Made by a program: the position numbers and the translations under genes
Part shown: positions 36,444 through 45,302 of the stretch, one piece after another
How positions within the stretch are numbered: position 1 is the first letter of the stretch
How the letters are laid out: each line of letters begins with the position of its first letter
Notes under the pieces: model-generated
What the model was told of the DNA's origin: nothing
Databases searched by the model: none
The model's input: only the letters and a program-made list of their open reading frames with translations
Source of the DNA: Acidisarcina sp.
Lineage (GTDB): Bacteria > Acidobacteriota > Terriglobia > Terriglobales > Acidobacteriaceae
DNA length: 64,000 nucleotides
Direction of reading: 5' to 3'
Assembly (NCBI GenBank): GCA_035539175.1
Contig: DATLIY010000011.1
Location: 124,001 to 188,000, forward strand

Positions 36444-39400
36444 ATGGCGCAAGTTGTGAAGGGCATTCTCCGTCTATTGACGGCTGCCTTGCTACTTCCT
36501 GCCGGACTCGCGTTTGGGCAGGCCGTAAATGCAAATCTTCTGGGCACCGTTACCGACCAGACAAACGCTGCGATCGCCGGCGCAACAGTGACGATCACCG
36601 AAACGAGCACTGGGATCAGTAAGACCTCCCAGACAAACGCCAGCGGTAACTACGACTTTGAGGCGATCCAGCCAGGGACATATCAGGTCTCCGCGACGCA
36701 GAAAGGCTTTAAGCGTGCGGTGAACGAGGGTGTAAGTGTCGTGGTGAACAGTACAGTTCGCATTGACCTTACCCTGATGCCTGGCTCGGTGACGGAGAGC
36801 GTCACCGTGACGGAACAACCACCCGCGCTCAAGACCGACCGCGCGGATGTTAGTGTCGATATCGATTCCCAGCAGACAGAGAGCCTGCCGTTAGGGACCA
36901 ATCGTAACTTTCAAGGGATGATTGCCCTGGTACCTGGCGCCACTCGCCCTCACTTTACGCATTCCTCCTTCTTCAATGCGGCATCTTCGCTTTCGACGGA
37001 AGTGAACGGCCAATCGCGTCTGGCCAACAATACAGAAATTGAAGGTATCGACGATAACGAGCGGTCTGGTTTGTTGCAGGTCATCATTCCGCCGAGCGAA
37101 GCGATTCAGACGGCCAACGTTTCCACTAGTAACTACCAGGCTGAATTCGGTCGTGCCGGTGGAGCGGTGACCGATGTCATTCTTAAATCCGGCACAAATA
37201 CCTTCCATGGCGCAGCCTATGAATTTAACCGTATTAGCGCTTTGGCAGCAGAAAGCTATTTCCAGAAGGGGAAAAATCCGGCAACTACATATAACTACTT
37301 TGGCGGAAATATCGGGGGTCCGATCATCCGCAACAAGCTGTTTATCTTTGGCGACTTCCTGCGCGTCACCGATCACCAGGGGCAGTTCAATACGCTGACT
37401 GTTCCAACTGCCGACTTCCGAAATGGAAACTTCACGGCTGGTACCCCAGTCTATGATCCGGCAAGCGGGAATGGCGATCCAACGAAACGTACGCAGTTTA
37501 GTTACCAGGGGCAGTCGAATGTCATGGACCCCTCCAGGATCAGCCCGATTGCCAAAAATATTCTGGCGTTGATTCCGCTCCCAAACGTACCTGGAGCCGG
37601 ACTTACCAGTAACTACACCGGGGTCACGCACTACACCCGTGAGGCAAACTCCTTCGACGTGAAGGCGGATGATAACCTTCGCGGCAATGACCACCTTTCT
37701 TATCGCTACAGCTATCAGAGGGTGAATCAGGTTCAGGGCTCGATCTTTGGCATGGCTGGCGGTCCTGCCAACGGAGGTTCCAATGCGCACGGAGTGCAGA
37801 GCGCATACAACACTGCGATTAACTACACTCACCTCTTCTCGCCGAAGCTACTCACGGAAATTCGTCTGGGAGCGAACCACTATAAAAACGTTGCCAATCC
37901 TGTCGACTATGGGACGAAAGCGTCCGCAGCGGTAGGTATCCCCGGGGTGAACGTAGATAACTTTACGAGTGGGCTTGCCAACATCACCATCAACGGCTAC
38001 TCCAACCCCATCGTTGGAACAGGTAGCTCGTATCCCTGGGTGCGTGGCGAAACCAACATGGACGTCGTCAATAACTGGACAATCGTTGCGGCAAACCACA
38101 GCGTGAAGCTTGGAGTCGATATACGCCGTATCCGCGATGACTTATTCCAGGGGCAGGTATTCGGACCGAGAGGCGTCTTTACCTTTAGCGATGGTCAAAC
38201 AGCGTTGAAGGGTGGTCCAAAAACAGGTATAGCGAATGACTTTGCCAGCTTCTTGTTAGATATTCCCAATCAGGTAGGTCGCGACGTGGGCGTGAAGGAT
38301 GCGTCCTGGAGAGAGTCCCAATTCTTCACTTACGCGCAGGACACTTGGCAGGCTAGCCCAAAGTTGACGCTGACTTATGGGATTCGGTGGGAACTTTATG
38401 TGCCTCCCACGGCGCGCCACTCGGGTGACTACTCAAACTACGATCCAACAACAAACTCTCTGATCATTGCAGGTATCGGGAAGAATCCGGCGAACCTGGG
38501 GCTCGATACTCGCTACACCAACTTTGCGCCGCGCTTCGGTATCGCCTATCGCGTGGACGATCAGACCGTGCTGCGGGCAGGGTATGGCATCAGCTACGAA
38601 CCCTTCCCTGACAATCTCAACAACTACGCGGTCAACTTCCCGCTCAAGCAGAACAATGCGTTCCAGTCGTTGAGCAGTTATACACAAGCGCTGAAGCCGG
38701 ATGGCACCCCGGCCTCGATGTCTGTGGGTTTTCCTGCTCCGTTAATTGCTACGATTCCAGCGAATGGCATCATCACCAACCCGCCGTCGCAGGTGTACAA
38801 CGTCGTGGAACGTCACTGGAAAGAGCCATATATCCAATCGTGGAATGCTGCTGTGCAGCGGAGCTTGCCTTATAAGTTCGTGCTCGACGTCGCGTATGTT
38901 GCCAACGTTGGGGTAGGACAGGCGCAAGGCTACAACATGAACGCTGGATTTGTGGCTGGTGCTGGCGTAGCAGGAGAGCCGCTATATAAGTTATTTGGAA
39001 GGACTGCGGCAACCAACTACATATATAAAAGGGCTAGCTCAAACTACAACTCTCTCCAGGTAAAACTAGATCATCATTATGACAACGGGCTTTCGTCGAC
39101 CACCTCTTATACCTACCAGAAGGCGCTTGGTTATGTTACGTCCTCTGGAAGTGGAGTCGGCGGCACTGCGTTCTATATTGACTTCTCCCGCAACTATTCA
39201 CGCCTCGGCAATGACCGGACGCAGACCTTCGTACAGAGCTTCATCTATGACTTTCCATTTGGAAAGAATAAGCGTTGGTTGAATCACGGAGTCGCTGGCT
39301 TTATAGCTGGAGGATGGCAGATGAGTGGTGTTCTCTCTCTCGAGACGGGAACTCCCTTCACGATCACAGCCAGCAGCGCCAGCCTGAATGCGCCAAGCAA

Positions 39401-39761
39401 TACGCAGGTAGCCAACATTAACGGACCTTTCCGCAAACTGAAGGGCATCGGTAAGACGAGTGCGTGGTTTGATCCCTCTGTATTCAGCCAGCCGACGACT
39501 GCGGCCTATGGAAACACCGGGAATAATGCATTTGTAGGCCCAGGGATGTTCAATCTTGATGCTTCGGCTGCCCGGCGTTTTGCTCTGACGGAGCGGGCCA
39601 ATCTGGAGCTACGCGCGGAGACATTCAGCCTGACGAATACTCCGCAGTTTGGCAATCCGAGCAGCAACGTCACAAACTCAGACTTCGGTCATATCACAGG
39701 GTCGAGTGGCGGAGCCAGCGGAAACCGTGGGGTTCAACTGGCTGGTAAGCTGAGCTTCTAA
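36444..39761 (+). CDS. TonB-dependent outer-membrane transporter with N-terminal Cna-B-like domain (transporter 4)
   Basis: 1105 aa. The ATG follows TTGGAGGAAGT, a very strong ribosome site. Signal peptide (LTAALLLPAGLAFGQ), carboxypeptidase-regulatory-like domain (NLLGTVTDQTNAAIAGATVTI), plug (NYQAEFGRAGGAVTDVILKSG) and barrel ending LAGKLSF. It is the first gene of a rightward group leading to glucuronate isomerase and is divergent from the LacI gene. It differs from the other three transporters in being paired with a soluble LacI regulator rather than a membrane-anchored one. Confidence 0.87.
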   Translation: MAQVVKGILRLLTAALLLPAGLAFGQAVNANLLGTVTDQTNAAIAGATVTITETSTGISKTSQTNASGNYDFEAIQPGTYQVSATQKGFKRAVNEGVSVVVNSTVRIDLTLMPGSVTESVTVTEQPPALKTDRADVSVDIDSQQTESLPLGTNRNFQGMIALVPGATRPHFTHSSFFNAASSLSTEVNGQSRLANNTEIEGIDDNERSGLLQVIIPPSEAIQTANVSTSNYQAEFGRAGGAVTDVILKSGTNTFHGAAYEFNRISALAAESYFQKGKNPATTYNYFGGNIGGPIIRNKLFIFGDFLRVTDHQGQFNTLTVPTADFRNGNFTAGTPVYDPASGNGDPTKRTQFSYQGQSNVMDPSRISPIAKNILALIPLPNVPGAGLTSNYTGVTHYTREANSFDVKADDNLRGNDHLSYRYSYQRVNQVQGSIFGMAGGPANGGSNAHGVQSAYNTAINYTHLFSPKLLTEIRLGANHYKNVANPVDYGTKASAAVGIPGVNVDNFTSGLANITINGYSNPIVGTGSSYPWVRGETNMDVVNNWTIVAANHSVKLGVDIRRIRDDLFQGQVFGPRGVFTFSDGQTALKGGPKTGIANDFASFLLDIPNQVGRDVGVKDASWRESQFFTYAQDTWQASPKLTLTYGIRWELYVPPTARHSGDYSNYDPTTNSLIIAGIGKNPANLGLDTRYTNFAPRFGIAYRVDDQTVLRAGYGISYEPFPDNLNNYAVNFPLKQNNAFQSLSSYTQALKPDGTPASMSVGFPAPLIATIPANGIITNPPSQVYNVVERHWKEPYIQSWNAAVQRSLPYKFVLDVAYVANVGVGQAQGYNMNAGFVAGAGVAGEPLYKLFGRTAATNYIYKRASSNYNSLQVKLDHHYDNGLSSTTSYTYQKALGYVTSSGSGVGGTAFYIDFSRNYSRLGNDRTQTFVQSFIYDFPFGKNKRWLNHGVAGFIAGGWQMSGVLSLETGTPFTITASSASLNAPSNTQVANINGPFRKLKGIGKTSAWFDPSVFSQPTTAAYGNTGNNAFVGPGMFNLDASAARRFALTERANLELRAETFSLTNTPQFGNPSSNVTNSDFGHITGSSGGASGNRGVQLAGKLSF

Positions 39762-39777
39762 CAGGTTGCGGCGATTT

Positions 39778-39823
39778 GCTTATAGCCAGTGTTTCTCAAA
39801 ACATCGGAGACCTGGCTATAAGC
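39778..39823 (+). terminator. 12-bp inverted repeat after transporter 4
   Basis: GCTTATAGCCAG (39778-39789) pairs perfectly with CTGGCTATAAGC (39812-39823), loop 22 nt, 16 bases after the transporter stop. Without a T run it may act as a processing or partial-attenuation hairpin that lowers expression of the downstream enzymes relative to the transporter. Confidence 0.5.
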
Positions 39824-39906
39824 GTTGCTACGCGGCCGTGTATATGGGGAGCGGGTATCCCGATTCATAAACAGTGCAGCGGACAGGGCTGCAGAGGAGA
39901 GTTAAG

Positions 39907-40905
39907 ATGTCAGATTTTACGCGCCGTAATTTTCTCATCGGTGCCGGCGTTGCGGCTGCTGCCGCGGGGATACCCGCTTCTTTGCGGGCTATGGATTCTG
40001 CCTCTGGTGCATCTCAGGCTCAACGCCTGAAGTCGCAGTTTCGTTTAGCAGTCATCACGGACGAAATCTCCCAGGATTTTGATCATGCGTGCTCTATAGC
40101 TGCTCGGGAGTTCGGTATGAGCTGGGTTGAACTGCGGGGGCTGTGGAAGAAGAATGTCCTTGCGTTGGACGCCAACGAAATTGCAGAAGCGCGTCGCATC
40201 CTGGCAAAGTACGAATTGCGAGTGACCGATATTGGAAGCCCTCTCTTTAAGACGGACTGGCCGGATGCACCGCAATCGAAGTTCAGTCCCAAGCACGATA
40301 AGTTCAGCCCGGACGTCACCTTTAAGGGGCAGGATGAGGTGTTGGAGCAGAGTATTGCAGCGGCCAAGGCCTTTCAGACTGACAGGATCAGGGGATTCGA
40401 CTTCTGGAGACTGGAAGATCCAGCCCCTCATCGCAAGGCGATCAACGCCAAGCTGCAGGAGGCGGCGGAGAAGTGCGGTAAGCAGGGGCTCATCTTTGTT
40501 CTGGAAAACGAGATGGCCTGCAATACAGCGACAGGCGCGGAAGCCGCGAAGGTCTTGGCCGCCGTTCCTTCGCCGCATCTGATGTTGAACTGGGATCCAG
40601 GGAACGCGGCGGCACTTGGGGAAACTCCATTTCCGAATGGCTGGAATCTGCTGCCGAAGAATCGCATCGGTCACTGTCACTGCAAGGATACGGTGATGAA
40701 GCCCGGTGGTGGGTATGAATGGGCGCCGGTCGGCAAGGGCGTAATTGATTGGAAGGGGCAGTTTCGCGCGCTCAAGCAGATGGGCTATAACCATGCGATT
40801 AGTCTCGAGACCCATTGGCATGGCGGCGGTACAGGCGAGGAATCCACACGGCAGAGTTGGGCTGGTATGAAGATAGCCCTGCAGTCTGCAGGAATGCTCG
40901 CATAG
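39907..40905 (+). CDS. Tat-exported sugar isomerase/epimerase-like TIM-barrel protein
   Basis: 332 aa from the ATG at 39907 with AGGAG 8 nt upstream. A twin-arginine signal (FTRRNFLIGAGVAAAAAG) is followed by a xylose-isomerase-like TIM barrel. Metal-binding acidic and His residues are visible in VLENEMACNT, LNWDPGNA, GHCHCKD and SLETHWHGG. Exported members of this family, next to Gfo/Idh/MocA oxidoreductases, are known to act as lyases or epimerases on keto-sugars. That is a better guess here than a cytoplasmic isomerase. It is followed by the Gfo/Idh/MocA gene after 33 bases, so the two are probably one transcript. Confidence 0.8.
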   Translation: MSDFTRRNFLIGAGVAAAAAGIPASLRAMDSASGASQAQRLKSQFRLAVITDEISQDFDHACSIAAREFGMSWVELRGLWKKNVLALDANEIAEARRILAKYELRVTDIGSPLFKTDWPDAPQSKFSPKHDKFSPDVTFKGQDEVLEQSIAAAKAFQTDRIRGFDFWRLEDPAPHRKAINAKLQEAAEKCGKQGLIFVLENEMACNTATGAEAAKVLAAVPSPHLMLNWDPGNAAALGETPFPNGWNLLPKNRIGHCHCKDTVMKPGGGYEWAPVGKGVIDWKGQFRALKQMGYNHAISLETHWHGGGTGEESTRQSWAGMKIALQSAGMLA

Positions 40906-40938
40906 CGCAGTGAGCCATATCAGATAGGGGAGAGTGGA

Positions 40939-42174
40939 ATGAACAGACGAGAATTTGTTGGGCATATGGCCGCGGGTGCGGCTGTGTTTGCTGCTTATCC
41001 TTCAGCTCGCGCGTTGGGCGCGAATAACCGAATTCGAATTGGCCTGATCGGTGCTGGGGATCGGGGCATGCACGACCTGAAAGAGGCTGTCCGTCAACCG
41101 GATGTGGAATGTGTCGCAGTAGCTGATCTTTATTCCGGGCGCAGAGACGAGGCAAAAAAACTTTACCCCGGCGTCGAGGTCTATGACGATCACCGCCGCC
41201 TGCTGGAACGCAAGGATATCGATGCTGTGATTGTCGCAACATCGTTGAACCAGCATGCGCTGTGCATGCTGGACGCGCTCTCCGCAGGGAAAGACGTCTA
41301 TTGCGAAAAGACGATGACCTATGACATCCCCGAAGCAGTAGCGTGCCGGAAGGCGGCGCAAAGCTCGAAGCAGGTCGTGCAAATCGGCTTGCAGCACGAG
41401 AGCGATGGCGACCTGGCGGATGCCAGAAAGTGGGTACAGGACGGGATCGTGGGCAAGGTCACGATGGTGGAATCGTGGATGAGCCGCAATACCCGGCATG
41501 GCCATGGGCAATGGGTGAGGCCGATCCCCAGCGACTGCAATCCGCAGCATGTGAACTGGGATCTTTTCCTGTATGGCAGGCCAAAGTCCACGTTCGATGC
41601 GAATAAGTTCATCAACTGGCGTTTGTTCTGGGAGTTTTCCGGCGGTAACGTGACGGAGAACATGGTCCACCAGATTGCATGGATCATGACGGCGCTGGAT
41701 CTGAAGGAGCCACTGGCGGCAACCATGGCCGGTGGGGTTTTCTCCGAGAAGGATGGGCGAGAAGTCCCGGACACCATCGCAGTAACCCTGGAGTATCCCG
41801 AGACCGTGATTCTGTGGCAATCCAGCTTTAATAACAGCCACTTTGGGCTGGGAGAACGCATCCTTGGCACCGACGGCACGATCGAACATATAAGCGGTGC
41901 GACGGATATGGTTACCGGTAAATACGCCTCCGGGATCAACTATTTTCCGGAAAAGATGAATCGCCCGGATGGAACCAACATAACAGGGCAGACGCCAGGG
42001 CGTGATCATATGGCGAACTGGATGGAGTGCATTCGTTCAAGGAACCAGAAGACCAATGCGCCCATGGAAATCGGTTACAACTCTGCTGTTGCTGCGCATA
42101 TGGCGAATATGGCCTATCGCCAAAAGCGCCGGATCACACTCGATGAAGCACTCTCTGCCAAGCCGGTGTTTTAA
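40939..42174 (+). CDS. Gfo/Idh/MocA-family oxidoreductase, Tat-type leader
   Basis: 411 aa. The ATG follows GGGGAGAGTGGA. The leader MNRREFVGHMAAGAAVFAA resembles a twin-arginine signal with a weak RR motif. The Rossmann motif GLIGAGDRG and the family EK motif (YCEKTMTY) show an NAD(P)-dependent sugar oxidoreductase. The C-terminal domain carries NMVHQIAWIMTALDL and GRDHMANWMECIRS. Related exported enzymes keep a tightly bound cofactor and oxidise or reduce sugar C3. Together with the preceding TIM-barrel protein it may handle keto-sugars; this is inference. Confidence 0.88.
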   Translation: MNRREFVGHMAAGAAVFAAYPSARALGANNRIRIGLIGAGDRGMHDLKEAVRQPDVECVAVADLYSGRRDEAKKLYPGVEVYDDHRRLLERKDIDAVIVATSLNQHALCMLDALSAGKDVYCEKTMTYDIPEAVACRKAAQSSKQVVQIGLQHESDGDLADARKWVQDGIVGKVTMVESWMSRNTRHGHGQWVRPIPSDCNPQHVNWDLFLYGRPKSTFDANKFINWRLFWEFSGGNVTENMVHQIAWIMTALDLKEPLAATMAGGVFSEKDGREVPDTIAVTLEYPETVILWQSSFNNSHFGLGERILGTDGTIEHISGATDMVTGKYASGINYFPEKMNRPDGTNITGQTPGRDHMANWMECIRSRNQKTNAPMEIGYNSAVAAHMANMAYRQKRRITLDEALSAKPVF

Positions 42175-42401
42175 TAACTGATAGGGGCGCATGGAATGCG
42201 GCTTATGCTGCGTGCATCCGCCGGGTTTCCACGTAACGTAATTGGAACCAAAATCAGGAGTGTGAAGTTGGAAGCGACAAAGAATACCGGCATAGGCATC
42301 GGAATGGGCCATACAGTTGCTCAAAACGCTGGCTTGCTCGAAACAGTGCAGACGCAGCATTTGAGCGCCCTCTTATGGAACCAGCAGCAGGAGATGGCGG
42401 G

Positions 42402-43796
42402 ATGACAATTCTCAATAATGACAGGCTCTTTCCGTCAGATCCGGACACGCGGAGTATTGCGCGCCGACTCTACGCCGAAATTCGCAATCTACCGATCGTC
42501 AGCCCTCACGGTCATACCAATCCTCGCTGGTTTGCAGAGGATGAGCCATTTCCGGACCCGGCGCGGCTCTTTATTGTGCCAGATCATTATGTGTTCCGCA
42601 TGCTTTACAGCCAGGGTATCTCGCTCGATGACCTCGGTGTGGGAGCACACTCCACTGCCAATCCCAGAGATGTGTGGAGGATTTTCGCAAAACATTATTA
42701 TTTGTTTCGGGGCACACCGACGCGTCTGTGGATGGACTATGCCTTCCAGGAATTGTTCGGCATGAAGGAGCGTCTCTCCTCTGAGAATGCCGATGCCTAT
42801 TACGATGCACTCGCGGAGAAGTTGAATACCCCGGAATTCCGCCCCCGCGCCCTGCTCGAGCGGTTTCACCTCGAGGTTATTACCACCACGGATTCTGCTC
42901 TTGACTTGTTGGAGTATCATAAGAAGATTCGCACTCTGAATCTCAAGACCAGAATCCTGCCCACTCTTCGTCCTGACTCTGTTATTGATCCGGACATGGA
43001 AGGGTTCCGCGAGAACGTTGCCAAACTGGGGAAACAGACGGGCGAAGATACCGCCACCTGGCCAGGCTATTTGAAAGCATTGCAGCAGGTTCGCGCGAAC
43101 TTCAAGGCGTTGGGATGCACGGCGACGGACCACGGACACCCGACGGCTGCAACCGCGGATCTGGATTCCGCGTCTGCAGCGGCGCTGTTCCATACAGTGC
43201 TCGCCGGGGCGCCGTCCGCTGAAGAAAAGGAGCTGTTCCGTGCGCAGATGCTCACGGAAATGGCGCGCATGAGCCTCGAAGACGGATTGGTGATGCAGAT
43301 CCATCCGGGAAGCTTCCGCAATCACAACACAAAGTTGTACGAGCGGTATGGGCGTGACGTAGGAGCAGACATACCCGTAGCGATGGACTATGTTCATGCT
43401 CTCCGGCCGTTGCTGAACCGCTTCGGCAACGAGGCTGGACTCACGATCATTCTCTTCACCCTGGATGAATCCACCTACAGCCGCGAACTCGCGCCGCTGG
43501 CGGGGCACTATCCATGCCTGCGTCTCGGGCCGCCGTGGTGGTTCAATGACAGTCCTGAAGGCATGATGCGCTTCCGTGAGTACACCACGGAGACGGCGGG
43601 CTTTTATAACACGGTGGGCTTCAACGATGACACCCGGGCGTTTCTCTCTATTCCCGGGCGGCACGATGTGGCGCGGCGTATCGATTGTGCCTATCTTGCA
43701 CGTCTGGTTGCAGAACACCGCCTGGACGAAGACGAAGCTCATCAGGTTGCGCATCAGCTGACCTACGATCTGGTTCGCTCCGCCTACAAGCTGTGA
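42402..43796 (+). CDS. uxaC: Glucuronate isomerase
   Basis: Interconverts D-glucuronate and D-fructuronate (or galacturonate and tagaturonate), the first cytoplasmic step of hexuronate breakdown. 464 aa from the ATG at 42402, preferred over 42375 because GGAG lies about 9 nt upstream. The amidohydrolase-type metal motif SPHGHTNPRWF (His36, His38) and segments ARLFIVPDHYVFRMLYSQG, LVMQIHPGSFRNHN and GPPWWFNDSPEGM are those of UxaC. The rest of the uronate pathway (uxuB/uxaB, uxuA) is not in the window, but gluconokinase and hexuronate transport genes are present at 1-5.9 kb. Confidence 0.95.
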   Translation: MTILNNDRLFPSDPDTRSIARRLYAEIRNLPIVSPHGHTNPRWFAEDEPFPDPARLFIVPDHYVFRMLYSQGISLDDLGVGAHSTANPRDVWRIFAKHYYLFRGTPTRLWMDYAFQELFGMKERLSSENADAYYDALAEKLNTPEFRPRALLERFHLEVITTTDSALDLLEYHKKIRTLNLKTRILPTLRPDSVIDPDMEGFRENVAKLGKQTGEDTATWPGYLKALQQVRANFKALGCTATDHGHPTAATADLDSASAAALFHTVLAGAPSAEEKELFRAQMLTEMARMSLEDGLVMQIHPGSFRNHNTKLYERYGRDVGADIPVAMDYVHALRPLLNRFGNEAGLTIILFTLDESTYSRELAPLAGHYPCLRLGPPWWFNDSPEGMMRFREYTTETAGFYNTVGFNDDTRAFLSIPGRHDVARRIDCAYLARLVAEHRLDEDEAHQVAHQLTYDLVRSAYKL

Positions 43797-43821
43797 AGGA
43801 AGAATAATTCGTAAACCGGTT

Positions 43822-43856
43822 GCGGCGGGAAGCAGATTCACTCTGCTTCCCGCCGC
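43822..43856 (+). terminator. Strong hairpin after uxaC
   Basis: GCGGCGGGAAGCAGA (43822-43836) pairs over 15 bp with TCTGCTTCCCGCCGC (43842-43856), loop TTCAC. No T run follows. It lies between uxaC and the cupin gene, 26 bases after the stop, and likely ends or trims the uxaC transcript. Confidence 0.65.
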
Positions 43857-43896
43857 TCAGAATGGGCCGGTCACTGTTTCGATTGGGAGGTAGCTC

Positions 43897-44319
43897 TTGC
43901 TTCTATCACGTCGTAACATCTGCCAACTGGTGCCTTTGCTGGCTGGCTCTTCGGCTCTTGCATTCGCACAACAGCAATTGGGTACAACGATTGCTCCTTT
44001 TGATACATTGCCCGTTCGGAAGAGCGGCTCTAATAGCTTCCGCAAGATTCTTGAGGGAGAAACCTATTCCGGAGCGCATATTGAGGTGCACGAGACTACG
44101 CTGGGCCCCGGAAGCTCTCCGCATCCGCACCATCACCATGTCCACGAAGAGATGTTTCTTCTTTCAAAGGGAACACTGGAGTTGACCATTCAAGGCAAGA
44201 CCACCGTCATCGGTCCCGGATCGGCGGCCTATGTCCACTCCAATGAAGAACACTCTGTTCGGAATCCCGGCACAGAGGACACACAATACTTTGTGTTGGA
44301 GCTTGGCAAGGAAGCCTGA
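43897..44319 (+). CDS. Exported cupin-domain protein
   Basis: 140 aa. TTG start at 43897 supported by GGGAGG 7 nt upstream. An N-terminal leader (NICQLVPLLAGSSALAFAQ) is followed by one cupin barrel. Metal-binding residues are visible in the His-rich first motif (PHPHHHHVHEEMFLLSKG) and His in the second motif (SNEEHSVRNPG). Small periplasmic cupins of this type often accompany uronate or pectin genes and may bind or degrade uronic-acid products, but no specific activity can be assigned. Confidence 0.8.
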   Translation: MLLSRRNICQLVPLLAGSSALAFAQQQLGTTIAPFDTLPVRKSGSNSFRKILEGETYSGAHIEVHETTLGPGSSPHPHHHHVHEEMFLLSKGTLELTIQGKTTVIGPGSAAYVHSNEEHSVRNPGTEDTQYFVLELGKEA

Positions 44320-44353
44320 GCCTCTATCTGGGCAGTAGGGACTGGCGCTGCAT

Positions 44354-44383
44354 GCGGAGCCCGGCGAGTGGCCGTGGCTCCGC
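44354..44383. terminator. Hairpin between convergent cupin and SYLF genes
   Basis: GCGGAGCC (44354-44361) pairs with GGCTCCGC (44376-44383), loop 14 nt, in the short gap between converging genes. No T run in either direction. Confidence 0.4.
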
Positions 44384-44402
44384 GGAGTAGCTGAGCGGTT
44401 AT

Positions 44403-45140
44403 CTACTTGCTTTCGGAGGTATTGCGGGGAGCCTTTGCGGTCAGGGTTGCAAGCAGCAACCGGGCAGAGGCTGGAGTCGGCACTGCATGTCTCGCGACGA
44501 TATCGGTGGCGCTTACCTTCTTTCCATAGAGAGCCTCGTTGGCTTCATCGTCCGGACCGAGCGATGAACCCGAGAGCGAGACACCGGCGAAGACACCCTG
44601 TGCGCGCGAGTAGGAGAGCATCTCGGCATTCATGACGAGATTGGTGGACGCTTCGGCAGTACGGCCGACCGGGCCGGCAGCAATGCTGGCATCTCCGCCC
44701 AGCTTCACCTTGCCAGTCTGAAGCGCCTTCGCTCCTTTATCGTTCATGACGAGGATGACAAAGTCTGTGGCCTGACCGCCGATCTGGAATCCCAAGCTTC
44801 CGCCCATAGATTGCATCATGCTGGGAGCGCTCCATCTTCCTGTAAAGTTCGCTCCACTACGACAGGTCATTACCCCTCGACCATAGGAACCACCGACGAT
44901 GAATGCCGCTTTCTTGACGGACGGCAGGATGATGACACACTCTGCTTTGCGCAGGATATCCAGCGGAATACTGTTGTCGGCGTTGACCAGTTCTTTCATC
45001 ACCACGCCCGATTCCTTGACCCGCTCCACTTCTTTTGAGTTATTCGCCGCTTTTGCGGCTACGGGCATAAGCAGTGACAACGAGGCGATGGCGAGACATA
45101 GCGATGTAGCTTTCTTATGGTTCCTATCTTGTTTCTGCAT
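44403..45140 (-). CDS. SYLF-domain (Ysc84-like) lipid-binding exported protein
   Basis: 245 aa from the ATG at 45140, with AGAGGA just upstream; the frame stays open to 45266. Signal peptide (SLCLAIASLSLLMPVAAKA) and then a SYLF domain with the marks CVIILPSVKKAAFIVGGSYGRG, GGSLGFQIGGQATDFVILVMN and GRTAEASTNLVMNAEMLSYSRAQGVFAGVSL. SYLF domains bind phosphoinositides in eukaryotes; bacterial exported members are of unknown role, possibly envelope-associated. Convergent with the cupin gene. Confidence 0.88.
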   Translation of the reverse strand: MQKQDRNHKKATSLCLAIASLSLLMPVAAKAANNSKEVERVKESGVVMKELVNADNSIPLDILRKAECVIILPSVKKAAFIVGGSYGRGVMTCRSGANFTGRWSAPSMMQSMGGSLGFQIGGQATDFVILVMNDKGAKALQTGKVKLGGDASIAAGPVGRTAEASTNLVMNAEMLSYSRAQGVFAGVSLSGSSLGPDDEANEALYGKKVSATDIVARHAVPTPASARLLLATLTAKAPRNTSESK

Positions 45141-45302
45141 GAGCATCCTCTTTCTGGTAGTTGCGGTTGTGCAGGTAAGATCGCGCAGCCTAAGTTCACA
45201 TAGAAATGCGAGCGAAGATAGGCCGCCAACGACAGGGACCAACCAGTATCTCTGGCACTTGCCCATCCGTATGATGCAGGCTTTTCGTTCCGGGTTCTCC
45301 TT

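Noticed and set aside
40045-40965. 306-codon open frame antisense to the TIM-barrel gene
   Set aside because: The opposite strand encodes conserved metal-binding motifs; no independent support.
42196-42405. 69-codon frame ending ATGA at the uxaC start
   Set aside because: The overlap looks like translational coupling, but the protein has no recognisable feature and its start lacks a ribosome site.
42489-43841. 450-codon open frame antisense to uxaC
   Set aside because: It lies fully across the well-recognised glucuronate isomerase, shows no family resemblance and is a GC-driven shadow.
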